NCBI GenBank assembly: GCA_016931625.1
Contig: JAFGEK010000150.1
Coordinates: forward strand, 1-37,238
DNA: 37,238 nt
Direction: 5' to 3'
Source: Deltaproteobacteria bacterium
GTDB lineage: Bacteria > Myxococcota > XYA12-FULL-58-9 > JAFGEK01
The notes below the pieces were generated by a model. The model was not told the origin of the DNA. It did not search any database and worked only from the letters and a program-made list of their open reading frames with translations. Position numbers and translations under genes: made by a program. This document shows, in pieces, positions 25,168 through 33,399 of this stretch. The first letter of the stretch is position 1. Each line of letters starts with the position of its first letter.

Positions 25168-26115
25168 TTAAACTGGGCATTTAAAGAACTTAAGAATTTT
25201 TTTTAGTTCAGTAGGTAGCGGAGAAACAAAACGCAACATTTGTTTAGTACGGGGGTGTGAAAATGACAGTTCGGCTGCATGCAAAAAAGGACGATTGAGT
25301 TTCTGACCATCAAAAATGAGATTTTTTTGATTATTGTCTTTATAACGCTGGTCACCGACTATTGGATGGCCAATGGCAAGCATATGCGCACGTATCTGAT
25401 GCTGCAATCCAGTGTGAATACGTATATTAAGTAGAGTTGCTGTTTGGTAACGACATAGTACAAAATAATCTGTGCTTGTAGGCATCGCATTTTGAGCATC
25501 TGATGCAACCATACGTGGCTGTCTAGCCGTAGCATTTATCTGGCGTTGCAATGGAATATTAATATTACCTATGTCATCAGCAATATTACCATAAACCAGA
25601 GATTGGTAATGTTTATCAATGGTATCGTTTTGCACAGCATTAGTTAGTATTCGTAGTACTGCCGCATTCTTTCCAACTACAAGTAATCCAGAAACATCGC
25701 GATCGAGTCGTTGTACTAGACCTGGTTTTAAACCTGGTTTTGTAGCGGTAGCGCCAAGATATAAAGAAACCCGAGCCATGACAGAATCTTGGTGATGTGA
25801 AGTACCAGAATGAACCGCAAGACCAGTAGGTTTTTCAATAATCAACAGGTCATCATCTTCGAAAATAATATTAGGCTTAGGTAATGACGTACTAGGCAGT
25901 GAAATTTCATTAACGACACCAGTAGGTAAAGTAATAGTATCGCCGATAGTTAGGCGAGTATTAGGTTTTTGTTTATGCCCGTTAACCCGAATTGTGCCAC
26001 GGCGTAGCCATTTCATAATGGTGCCAAGTGATATACCTGGCAAAAATTGGCGAACTAGTGAATCGAGGCGACGACCGTGATTGTTTTCGTCAATAATGAT
26101 GCGATCAGGCAGCAA
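25168..26115 (-). CDS. RluA-family 23S rRNA/tRNA pseudouridine synthase
   Basis: A 315-aa RNA-modifying enzyme. An S4 RNA-binding domain (about 14-65, including GTIMKWLRRGTIRVNG) precedes the catalytic domain. The catalytic aspartate is Asp138 in QRLDRDVSG (135-143), matching the family HRLDxxTSG motif. FEDDDLLIIEKPTGLAVHSG (85-104) is the conserved start of that domain. RIHTGLQHQIRAHM and GHPIVGDQRY also fit. The start is TTG with an aaagg element upstream. S4 presence points to RluC/RluD-type rather than RluA itself. It lies 31 bases after rplC and is probably co-transcribed, which fits a ribosome-maturation role. The target uridines cannot be read from sequence. Confidence 0.9.
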   Translation of the reverse strand: MLPDRIIIDENNHGRRLDSLVRQFLPGISLGTIMKWLRRGTIRVNGHKQKPNTRLTIGDTITLPTGVVNEISLPSTSLPKPNIIFEDDDLLIIEKPTGLAVHSGTSHHQDSVMARVSLYLGATATKPGLKPGLVQRLDRDVSGLLVVGKNAAVLRILTNAVQNDTIDKHYQSLVYGNIADDIGNINIPLQRQINATARQPRMVASDAQNAMPTSTDYFVLCRYQTATLLNIRIHTGLQHQIRAHMLAIGHPIVGDQRYKDNNQKNLIFDGQKLNRPFLHAAELSFSHPRTKQMLRFVSPLPTELKKILKFFKCPV

Positions 26116-26146
26116 ACTTTAGATCGCCTTTGTAGTAGCTAGTTAG

Positions 26147-26833
26147 CTAACCTTTAATAGCAGGGCGAACGATAACATAACCGTTTTTAGGCCCAGGCAC
26201 TGAACCGCGCAATAAAATAACGTTGTCTTCTTCGCGAATAGCAACCAGCTTGACGTTTTGGGTGGTAATTTTTTTATTGCCTTGATGACCAGGCATTTTG
26301 CGGCCTTTCATAACGCGACCAGGCCACTTACGATTACCGATAGAACCACCATGACGAAAATATTCGTGCGAACCATGGCTGGCGTTTGAGCCAGAAAAAT
26401 TATAGCGCGCAAAAACACCTTGAAAACCAGCACCTTTGCTCGTGCCAGTGATATCAACATATTCGCCAGTTTTAAATTCGGCATCTTTTATGGTGATTTC
26501 TTGACCGACTTCGAATTTACCCGCGGTGGCATCGTCAACCCGCATTTCACGAATGTAAGAGCGCGCTTTTTCTTTACCACCAACTTTTTTGAGTGTGCCC
26601 TCTTCGGTTTTTGATACCTTACGCTCTAGTTTTTGTGCAAAACCAAGACGCAAAGCACTATAACCATCGCTACGACCGTTTTCGCCTTTGGCCTTGCTGC
26701 GTTTATTGAGTACTAAACAAGGGCCTAGTTCGATAACAGTGACACCGATTGAGGTACCGTCTTCAGCGAAGAAGCGGGTCATGCCGAGTTTTTTACCAAG
26801 TAAACCGAGTTTTCGCTCTTTGTGACAAGTCAT
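26147..26833 (-). CDS. rplC: Ribosomal protein uL3
   Basis: The 228-aa large-subunit protein L3, an early assembly protein reaching toward the peptidyl transferase centre. GLLGKKLGMTR (10-20) is the family N-terminal signature. The central loop (about 150-185) contains HGGSIGNRKWPGRVMKGRKMPGHQG-type sequence, split here as HGGSIGNRK and PGRVMKGRKMPGHQG. The N-terminus carries eight to nine extra residues (MTCHKERK) before the usual start. Unusually, no other S10-operon gene (rpsJ, rplD, rplW, rplB) is adjacent. It has its own promoter and a structured leader, and the next gene is the RluA-type synthase. It is probably the only L3 gene after relocation, though a paralogue cannot be excluded. 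Confidence 0.95.
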   Translation of the reverse strand: MTCHKERKLGLLGKKLGMTRFFAEDGTSIGVTVIELGPCLVLNKRSKAKGENGRSDGYSALRLGFAQKLERKVSKTEEGTLKKVGGKEKARSYIREMRVDDATAGKFEVGQEITIKDAEFKTGEYVDITGTSKGAGFQGVFARYNFSGSNASHGSHEYFRHGGSIGNRKWPGRVMKGRKMPGHQGNKKITTQNVKLVAIREEDNVILLRGSVPGPKNGYVIVRPAIKG

Positions 26834-26852
26834 TTGTAACTCCTAATGGTAT

Positions 26853-26913
26853 CAGGACGCGCATTGGAGGCGAAACCCCATGGTAGGTCCTGGCCTGCTA
26901 AACAAACGCAGGC
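26853..26913 (-). promoter_or_regulatory. Structured rplC leader
   Basis: In the minus-strand transcript a perfect six-base stem GCCTGC/GCAGGC (arms at 26908-26913 and 26893-26898) is followed directly by a second stem CAGGAC/GTCCTG (26887-26892 with 26853-26858). Both lie between the promoter and the rplC ribosome-binding site (aggag). An autoregulatory role is possible but unproven; neither stem has a U-tract. Confidence 0.4.
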
Positions 26914-26928
26914 AAAGTAGGTGCGCTA

Positions 26929-26956
26929 GTTATGGCAAGTAGAGGTAAGATGTCAA
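26929..26956 (-). promoter_or_regulatory. rplC promoter
   Basis: Read on the minus strand: a perfect TTGACA (26951-26956), a 16-base spacer and CATAAC (26929-26934), followed by a GC-containing discriminator (TAGCGCACC). This is the form expected for a strong, growth-rate-controlled ribosomal-protein promoter. It would give a leader of roughly 90 bases. Confidence 0.6.
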
Positions 26957-26972
26957 GATCATGAGGAAAAAA

Positions 26973-27020
26973 GAATCGTAGTATTATCTCGTTAATCAAA
27001 ATTATTCGAGGTAACGATTC
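26973..27020. repeat. Imperfect inverted repeat between rplC and the TonB operon
   Basis: GAATCGT (26973-26979) pairs with ACGATTC (27014-27020), with an inner CTCG/CGAG pair (26988-26991 with 27007-27010). The right arm overlaps the first codons of the small ORF at 27017. It lies in a 566-base gene-poor stretch (26834-27399) that otherwise holds the rplC promoter and leader and that ORF. Confidence 0.45.
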
Positions 27021-27298
27021 ATAAGGCGATTCAGGATAGGACTGCTAACTACCCGCAAACAAGTTTAGTAAGTAGTCAACAAATCGCACATGAACCTTTA
27101 GTTAGTAATTCTGCAAGTGAAAATGTTGATAAATTAATTTTTGGATTTGGGTTAGTGGGGTTAACCGCAGGAAGCGCTTATCTGTTATACTTGCTTTTAG
27201 CTGCAAATCCACCAGTGGGTGCTGCAGCAATATTAATTCTTTTAATCTATAGCGCCTATCAAAATAATAATACTAACGAGAAAAAATTATCTACATAA
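27017..27298 (+). pseudogene. Small membrane-protein ORF without a standard start codon
   Basis: An open frame of 93 codons ends at TAA 27296-27298. It has no in-frame ATG, GTG or TTG near its 5' end; the first in-frame GTG falls inside the hydrophobic part. An ATT at 27017 is preceded by gagg at five-base spacing, so a rare ATT start is conceivable. The translated half after residue 40 is strongly hydrophobic with two membrane segments (KLIFGFGLVGLTAGSAYLLY and GAAAILILLIYSAYQ), followed by a polar NNNTNEKK tail, which looks like real protein. It may be a decayed gene or one using a non-canonical start. No family is recognised. Confidence 0.4.
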
Positions 27299-27345
27299 TA
27301 AAAAAAGTAACACAAAATCCCATATCCGGTGTTCAAGCTAGTGAC

Positions 27346-27371
27346 ACGGCATTCATAGAGTGAATCGCCGT
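27346..27371. other. Hairpin upstream of exbB
   Basis: ACGGCATTCA pairs with TGAATCGCCGT around a tagag loop, ten base pairs with one bulged C. No U-tract follows, so it is not an obvious terminator. It lies 29 bases before the exbB start and might be an operator or leader stem. Confidence 0.4.
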
Positions 27372-27399
27372 ATTATCACTACTTGGAGAAATATTTATT

Positions 27400-28035
27400 A
27401 TGGGTACATCAACCGGACTTATTGCCACTATTACCACATTACCGATTTTTCAGGCTGAATGGGTGTTATGGTTGCTATTGATATTATCATTATTTTCAGT
27501 AGCGGTAATGATTGAACGCCTGTGGTTTTATCGCCGCCATCGTATTAATATTGATGAGATAAGAGATGAATTTAGCAATGCTCTGACTAAGGGCGATTAT
27601 GCGGGTGCTGCAGCAGTATTACGCTCACGTGATAGCTTAGAAACGAATATCGTTTTATTTGGTTTGCGCGAACATGACAAAGGCCCTGATGCAGTAGAAG
27701 AATTATTATCAGGAGCCACCCCTAAAGAGCGTGAACGCTATGAGAAACGCCTTAATTTTTTAGCAACTATTGCATCTAATGCACCCTTTATTGGTCTATT
27801 CGGCACCGTACTAGGTATAATTCGTGCCTTTCATGATTTATCTACCAACATGGCAGAAGCTTCAAACATGGTGATGGCAGGTATTGCCGAGGCATTAATC
27901 GCAACGGCTGTAGGTTTGCTTGTGGCTATCCCAGCGGTAATTGCATTTAATGTATTTAAGGCAAAAGTAAAGAACGCTGCGAATAACGCCAATCTATTGT
28001 CTCGCGTGCTTTTATCCCAGCTTAAATCTGAATAG
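27400..28035 (+). CDS. exbB: ExbB/TolQ-type proton channel subunit
   Basis: A 211-aa inner-membrane protein of the MotA/TolQ/ExbB family, which with ExbD converts proton flow into mechanical work on TonB. Three transmembrane segments are visible: about 20-40, about 120-143 (SNAPFIGLFGTVLGIIRAF, the conserved pore motif) and about 160-188 (AEALIATAVGLLVAIPAVIAFN). The large cytoplasmic loop lies between the first two. A ggag element precedes the ATG. It is the first gene of an operon with exbD, tonB, a lipoprotein and a receptor, so a TonB role is preferred over Tol-Pal (no tolA, tolB or pal). Confidence 0.92.
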   Translation: MGTSTGLIATITTLPIFQAEWVLWLLLILSLFSVAVMIERLWFYRRHRINIDEIRDEFSNALTKGDYAGAAAVLRSRDSLETNIVLFGLREHDKGPDAVEELLSGATPKERERYEKRLNFLATIASNAPFIGLFGTVLGIIRAFHDLSTNMAEASNMVMAGIAEALIATAVGLLVAIPAVIAFNVFKAKVKNAANNANLLSRVLLSQLKSE

Positions 28036-28082
28036 TTGATTAAATAGTTAGTAGTTGCCGGTTTTTTTACAAGGAGTCATAC

Positions 28083-28517
28083 ATGGCCGCTTTAGATACT
28101 AATGTTGATAATGATGAGCCTATCGCCAGTATAAATATCATACCATTTGTTGATATAGTTTTGGTGTTGCTAATAATTTTTATGCTTACCTCAGCTGCGA
28201 TTATTAAGGCGAGCTTTGAAGTTAAACTGCCGCGAGCAGCGGCCGCAGGTGAAGCTATTACTTCGACATTAAATGTAGTTGTTACTTCAGAGTCCAAACT
28301 ATTTTTAAATGGTGATGAAACCGATATTGAAAATCTTGCCCAAGAAGTTCGCCAACAAGCACAAAACAATCCAGAGTTACAAGCGGTGATTGCTGCTGAT
28401 CAAGGCTGTGCTTACGGCAAGGTGATTAACGTAATCGATATTGTTAAGCAAGGTGGAGTAAAAGCGTTTGCGCTCAACGTCGAGCGAAAGCATAGCGGCG
28501 GTGCTAACAACAATTAA
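28083..28517 (+). CDS. exbD: ExbD/TolR-type channel partner
   Basis: A 144-aa inner-membrane protein with one transmembrane segment (about 18-42). It carries the functionally essential aspartate of ExbD/TolR, Asp24 in the PFVDIVLVLLIIFM segment. The periplasmic domain (about 45-140) has the family pattern of small strands and helices, including VIAADQGCAYGKVINVIDIVKQGGV. An aaggag element lies just before the ATG. It is 47 bases after exbB and 36 bases before tonB. Confidence 0.92.
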   Translation: MAALDTNVDNDEPIASINIIPFVDIVLVLLIIFMLTSAAIIKASFEVKLPRAAAAGEAITSTLNVVVTSESKLFLNGDETDIENLAQEVRQQAQNNPELQAVIAADQGCAYGKVINVIDIVKQGGVKAFALNVERKHSGGANNN

Positions 28518-28553
28518 TGCAAGCATATAAAAAATAATATTGGAGGTGAAGTT

Positions 28554-29522
28554 ATGACACACAATACAAGCATGCAAGCATTGAACGTTGTGCCGATACT
28601 TATTAAATCAACAAGAAGAAATCGTAATATTGAACTACGCCATTTACGACGTCGTCGTGTACAAAATAAAGTCAAACATGCAATTAGCGAAGAAGTTCGT
28701 AATTTTGATCCATTACGTCGTCGGCAAAATAGTAAGGCTGCAAAAGTAGCAAGTTTAATAGTATTAATTGCTGGCGGCATTGTAGCGCATGTTGCTTTGT
28801 TGGCCGTGGCATTTGCAGTAGCGGGTGTAATTGGCAATTATAAAACACCACAAATCGAGCGTGAGCATATAATTATACAATCTATTGATAAGAATAAAGA
28901 TCCATTAGAAACATTAGAAAAGCCAAAAATGGATAAACCACTAACTCGTTTGAAAGCAAAACCAAAACCCCAAGTCAAGAAAGTTGAACCAGTAAAGCAG
29001 CAAGAGCCACCACCTGATCCTATTAATGAACCTAAAACACCAACGCCGCCACCTAGAGCAGCACCACGTCGTATTGTTGGTTTGAGCATGGAGTCAACAG
29101 TTGCCGGGAGTGGAGGACCAAGTTTTGCAGTTGGTAATACACGTATGGGCACAACAGCAAAGCATGCTGAAGATCCAAATAGTGTTTCTAAGCTGCCTGC
29201 GCAAAAGAACCGTGTTTCAATGCGTATAGCAAAAGCGGGAGTAACTATTAAGCCACCTAAAAAAATAAAAGAAACTAAACCATCTTATCCACCAGTTTTA
29301 AAAGCTCAGGGTATCGAGGGTGATGTAGTACTGCGTATCAATATTGATGCCAATGGGCGAGTCACTCAGGTCAAAATTATTAAAAGCTCTGGATTCGATG
29401 AGTTTGATAAGGCTGCTGTTAAGGCCGCAAAGATAGATAGTTGGGCTGCTGCTACTTATGAAGGTGAGCCGGTAGCTGACGTAATCACTTATACAGTACG
29501 TTTTAGACTTACTGATGCATGA
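28554..29522 (+). CDS. tonB: TonB-family energy transducer with long cytoplasmic N-terminus
   Basis: A 322-aa protein that transmits energy from ExbBD to outer-membrane receptors. The order is a strongly basic N-terminal region of about 60 residues (RHLRRRRVQ and PLRRRQ clusters), one transmembrane helix (about 65-95), a Lys/Pro-rich periplasmic spacer (about 120-172), a polar Ser/Gly region, and the TonB C-terminal domain (about 235-320). The last contains PSYPPVLKAQGIEGDVVLRI, the YP and G.V...I pattern of the family. Classical TonB has only a few residues before the membrane helix, so the arginine-rich extension is unusual. It is followed by the lipoprotein gene after eight bases. Confidence 0.9.
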   Translation: MTHNTSMQALNVVPILIKSTRRNRNIELRHLRRRRVQNKVKHAISEEVRNFDPLRRRQNSKAAKVASLIVLIAGGIVAHVALLAVAFAVAGVIGNYKTPQIEREHIIIQSIDKNKDPLETLEKPKMDKPLTRLKAKPKPQVKKVEPVKQQEPPPDPINEPKTPTPPPRAAPRRIVGLSMESTVAGSGGPSFAVGNTRMGTTAKHAEDPNSVSKLPAQKNRVSMRIAKAGVTIKPPKKIKETKPSYPPVLKAQGIEGDVVLRINIDANGRVTQVKIIKSSGFDEFDKAAVKAAKIDSWAAATYEGEPVADVITYTVRFRLTDA

Positions 29523-29530
29523 GGTTATAA

Positions 29531-30487
29531 ATGCAGATAAAATTGCTACTAAGTATATTGGTGTGTGCTAGTCTTTATGGTTGCACTAGTGATTTTGATA
29601 AATACAATTTTTTACAAGGCCCGCGACTATTGGCAATTCGTGCTGAGCCATCAACTGTAGCTATTGGTGAGAGCACGATAATAGATACACTTATTTATGC
29701 GCCAGAAGATGCCAATATTAGCTATAGTTGGTCTTGGTGTCCGCTGCGAGCTGGGCCTACGCAGAGCTGGCAATGCTCAACTTCGCAAGAACAACTAAAT
29801 AGTTTATTGATATCGTTTGGCTATGAAGGTGAACCATTAGGCTATAGTTTGGGCAATACACCAACTATTACATTTAATCACATGTTAGCGCCAGAAATGT
29901 TGGCACAGTTGTGTATGAATCCTGGTGATATGTTGGCGAACACGGCAATGCCAAATTGTGACCAAGGATATCCGATATCTATTGAATTGAATGTGGATAT
30001 TGATGGTCATCAAATTCGTGCATTTAAAGAAGTAAATCTAGCATTATCACAAGATGGTCCGGTAAACACTAATCCCCGTATTGATGGCGTTAGTTTTGGT
30101 ATTAAAAACACTCCTCATGATGAGGCAATCGCAGTGGATGAAAACGACGTGCCAGCCTTGCGAGAAGATACTAAATATAAATTATACGCAGATGTGCCTG
30201 AAGAAAGCTCTGAAATGTTTATACGAAGCTTTACTGCTAGCGGTAAGGATCCTTACCTTTCAAAAGAAGGGCTAATTCTTACCTGGTTTATTGGAGTTGG
30301 CGAAACAAAATTTATGCGCACCAACTTTGTTGAGAATGAATTAGGATATGATGTTTTAACCGCTAACGAGTGGGAAATACCGCCAGCAAGTGAAATAAAA
30401 TCAAGCATTATTCCTCTATATCTAGTGCTTCGCGATGAGCGTGGTGGAGTAGGCTGGCTGCAACGTTCATTCACAGTTGAGCAATAA
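29531..30487 (+). CDS. Lipoprotein encoded inside the TonB operon
   Basis: A 318-aa protein with a clear lipoprotein signal: SLYGC with Cys18 as the lipidated residue, followed by TSDFDKYNF. The mature part is strand-rich and contains several cysteines (WCPLRAG, WQCSTS, LCMNPG, PNCDQG), which may form disulphides in the periplasm or at the surface. No known family is recognised. Its place between tonB and the receptor (8- and 17-base gaps) suggests it is a partner of that receptor, like the surface lipoproteins paired with SusC-type transporters. That functional analogy is inference; it shows no SusD-like TPR features. Confidence 0.75.
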   Translation: MQIKLLLSILVCASLYGCTSDFDKYNFLQGPRLLAIRAEPSTVAIGESTIIDTLIYAPEDANISYSWSWCPLRAGPTQSWQCSTSQEQLNSLLISFGYEGEPLGYSLGNTPTITFNHMLAPEMLAQLCMNPGDMLANTAMPNCDQGYPISIELNVDIDGHQIRAFKEVNLALSQDGPVNTNPRIDGVSFGIKNTPHDEAIAVDENDVPALREDTKYKLYADVPEESSEMFIRSFTASGKDPYLSKEGLILTWFIGVGETKFMRTNFVENELGYDVLTANEWEIPPASEIKSSIIPLYLVLRDERGGVGWLQRSFTVEQ

Positions 30488-30504
30488 GAAAGGTTTAATA
30501 TACG

Positions 30505-33294
30505 ATGAGAAACATTAAGTATAAAAGAGCAAATGTTTGGTTTGTTTTTGTTGTAGCTATAGCTTGTACAACTAATAGTATGGCGCAAACATCAGAAGAG
30601 ATTAATACAAAAGAAACCTCAGAAATTGCAACTGAACAAAATGATAAAGCATTAACCGAAAAAAATGAAGATAAGATAGTTGAATCTGACGAGTCTAATC
30701 TTGAAGGACCGATTAAGCCAGAAGAAACTGCAGCTGCGAATAATGCAACGGTAGACAATGAAGCAGAAATAACTAAATTACCAGTACAAATAAAATACTT
30801 TGAAGCCAAATATCCTGAAAAGGCATTAGCAGAAAAAATAGAGGCAGTAGTTTTGTTAGATCTTGAAATAGATAAAAATGGGAAGGTTACAAAGGTTGAG
30901 GTAGTACAGCCAACAGAATATATTGGTTATGGATTTGAAGAAGCAGCAATAGAAGCTGCCAAGCAATTTGAATTTGAACCTGCGCAGGTAGGTGAAGAAC
31001 CAATTGCTGTACGTATCACTTATAAGTATGGCTTTACTTTAGCAGTGCCAGAAGAAGTAAAACAAATAGAAAAAGAGCCTGTAGCTAATTTTACAGGAAA
31101 ATTAGTAGAACGTGGCAAGCGAACCCCTCTTGCCGGTATTAGAGTAATGGTACGTCCGAGTAAGCTAGATACAGGCTTTGAGACGATGAGTAATAAAGAA
31201 GGTCGTTTTGAGTTTTTTGATTTGCCAGTGGGAGAATTAATAATAATTATTGAAGCAGAAGGTTATTATCCTTTGCAAACTAGTGAAAATATTGTGGCAG
31301 GTGAAAAACTTGAAGTTAAATATTATATTGAACGCACTAGTGATAACCCATACGATGTTTTTGTTGCAGCAAAACGTCCACGCAAAGAAGTCGTACGTCA
31401 AACTATTACTGCCCATGAAATCGATAGAGTACCTGGTACCTTTGGTGACCCCATAAGTGTGGTAAAAAGTTTACCTAGCGTAGCGCGAATGCCTTATGGA
31501 TTAGGAATTATTATTTCACGTGGGGCATCGTATGAAGATTCGCGTGCTGCTATAGGTGGTATTGAAGTACCAATGATATTTCATTTTTTCGCATTGCGTA
31601 GTGTTCTGCCAACTAATTTGATTGATAGTCTTGATTTTTATCCTGGCAATTTCCCAGTTTATTATGGTCGTGGTATTGGTGGAGTAATTGATATTAAATT
31701 AACAGATGTAAAACCCGAAAGAACTCATGGTTATCTTGAGTTAAATTTAGCAGACGCTAGTAGTTATGTTGAAACACCTATTAGTGATAATGGTACCCTA
31801 GTATTGGGTTTGCGACGCAGCTATATTGATGCTGTACTTGATTTTATGATACCAGATGATGCTACTACGACATTTTCAACTGCTCCACGCTATTATGATT
31901 GGCAATTAGCTTATAATTTTCGACCATCGCCAGCACATAAATTCTCAGCATTTATTTTTAGCTCAGATGACAGTATGAAAGTAATTTCTAAAACTCCAAG
32001 TGATGATATGGACCCAGCAGCGATGAGTGGTCGTGCGGGTTTTGACAGTCGCTTTTATCGGGGAATTTTACGTTATGATTATAAGCCTGATGCTACTATA
32101 GATAATGAATTGCAATTAGCGATAGGTAAAGATATTAATAAAATGTATCAAGGCGAACAGTTTCGTTATGATATTGATGTGATAACTATTCAGTTGCGAG
32201 AGAGATTGCGATTGATTTGTAATGATAATCTAGCAGCAAGCATTGGTGTAGATTACCAGATAGTACAAATTAATGGTTCAGTAAGATCTGCAGGCGGCGG
32301 ACCACTACAAGAAGGCGATCCAATGTATTATTATAGTGGTGACACACCTCTTTCTACAAACTATAAAAATGACTGGCTACATAATCCAGCGCTGTTTGTT
32401 GAATTAGAATGGAAACCTGTAGATGATTTGCTCATAGTACCAGGGGTGCGGTTAGATTATTTCGATCAGCCAAATCAACTAACAGCGGACCCACGTTTAA
32501 CAATTCGCTATAATATAACTGATAAAATAGTTGCTAAAGCAGCAAGCGGTATCTATCATCAGACCGCATCACCAGATCAAACTGATGAAGCTTATGGTAA
32601 CCCTGATCTAAAAACTGAACGTTCAATTCATAATTCGGTCGGATTTGAATGGCAAGTGCTAGCAATGCTATCTATTGATGTAAACGGGTTTTATAATAAA
32701 ATGGATAATCTTGCGGGGCGTGCGAGTGGTGTTGCTGAGCGTAACGGAAAAGTTGTACCAAAAATATATTCAAACGAAGCCAAAGGCCGCGCTTATGGTG
32801 TTGATTTAATGGTGCGAAAAGAATTATCGCATAATTTATTTGGCTGGGTTTCTTATACATTATCACGCTCAGAGCGTCTCGACCCCGGTGCTAAGACGTA
32901 TAGATTATTTGATATTGATCAGACGCATATTTTAACTTTGGTTGCTAGTTATAAATTACCAAGAAATTGGGAAATAGGTATTCGTTGGCAATATACTACA
33001 GGAATGACGTATATTCCCTTTAATAAAGGCGTTTTTGTAAGTGATGAAGATGCTTATAGACCAGTTGTTGGTGAAATAAACAATAAACGCTTAGGCGATT
33101 TTCATCAACTTGATGTGCGTATAGATAAACATTGGGTTTTTGATAAATGGTTGTTAAACGTATTTTTAGATTTACAAAACGCATATAATCGTACGAATCC
33201 AGAAATGATGTCAGATAATTATAATTATACTCAACATAAACCAACAGGTGGTTTGCCAATAATACCAGTTTTTGGCATTCGAGCTGAGATGTAG
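30505..33294 (+). CDS. TonB-dependent receptor with its own N-terminal TonB_C domain
   Basis: A 929-aa outer-membrane receptor with a compound N-terminus. A signal peptide (1 to about 27, ending SMA) leads to an acidic linker (30-88). A TonB C-terminal-like domain follows (about 92-178, with AKYPEKALAEKIEAVVLLDL and FEEAAIEAAKQFEFEPA), then a carboxypeptidase-regulatory-like domain (about 193-275). A TonB-box-like DVFVAAKR (284-291) precedes the plug (about 300-400, with the PGNFPVYYGRGIGG turn), and a beta barrel (about 405-929) ends in IPVFGIRAEM. The plug motif IDSLDFYPGNFPVYYGR resembles myxobacterial receptors. It is the last gene of the exbB operon. The cargo is unknown. The extra TonB_C domain sits in the periplasm, where it could contact the plug or compete with TonB. 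Confidence 0.9.
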   Translation: MRNIKYKRANVWFVFVVAIACTTNSMAQTSEEINTKETSEIATEQNDKALTEKNEDKIVESDESNLEGPIKPEETAAANNATVDNEAEITKLPVQIKYFEAKYPEKALAEKIEAVVLLDLEIDKNGKVTKVEVVQPTEYIGYGFEEAAIEAAKQFEFEPAQVGEEPIAVRITYKYGFTLAVPEEVKQIEKEPVANFTGKLVERGKRTPLAGIRVMVRPSKLDTGFETMSNKEGRFEFFDLPVGELIIIIEAEGYYPLQTSENIVAGEKLEVKYYIERTSDNPYDVFVAAKRPRKEVVRQTITAHEIDRVPGTFGDPISVVKSLPSVARMPYGLGIIISRGASYEDSRAAIGGIEVPMIFHFFALRSVLPTNLIDSLDFYPGNFPVYYGRGIGGVIDIKLTDVKPERTHGYLELNLADASSYVETPISDNGTLVLGLRRSYIDAVLDFMIPDDATTTFSTAPRYYDWQLAYNFRPSPAHKFSAFIFSSDDSMKVISKTPSDDMDPAAMSGRAGFDSRFYRGILRYDYKPDATIDNELQLAIGKDINKMYQGEQFRYDIDVITIQLRERLRLICNDNLAASIGVDYQIVQINGSVRSAGGGPLQEGDPMYYYSGDTPLSTNYKNDWLHNPALFVELEWKPVDDLLIVPGVRLDYFDQPNQLTADPRLTIRYNITDKIVAKAASGIYHQTASPDQTDEAYGNPDLKTERSIHNSVGFEWQVLAMLSIDVNGFYNKMDNLAGRASGVAERNGKVVPKIYSNEAKGRAYGVDLMVRKELSHNLFGWVSYTLSRSERLDPGAKTYRLFDIDQTHILTLVASYKLPRNWEIGIRWQYTTGMTYIPFNKGVFVSDEDAYRPVVGEINNKRLGDFHQLDVRIDKHWVFDKWLLNVFLDLQNAYNRTNPEMMSDNYNYTQHKPTGGLPIIPVFGIRAEM

Positions 33295-33301
33295 ACTATT
33301 A

Positions 33302-33372
33302 GATGCTGCCTATTATTGCTGTGAATTATCATACCAGTAAGTAGATATAATATGTGGTGCAATAATAGCATC
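33302..33372. terminator. Possible bidirectional 3'-end structure after the receptor gene
   Basis: GATGC-tgcc-TATTATTGC (33302-33319) is complementary to GCAATAATA-GCATC (33359-33372), a 14-bp stem with a four-base bulge and a loop of about 39 bases. It lies between two convergent genes. The loop is long and there is no clean U-tract, so it may be only an inverted repeat. Confidence 0.35.
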
Positions 33373-33399
33373 AGTTAGCAACGTGCAATAATCGCCACA

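Noticed and set aside
28514-28837. 107-codon antisense ORF over the tonB 5' end
   Set aside because: It is a mirror of the arginine- and alanine-rich TonB N-terminus, with no ribosome-binding site.
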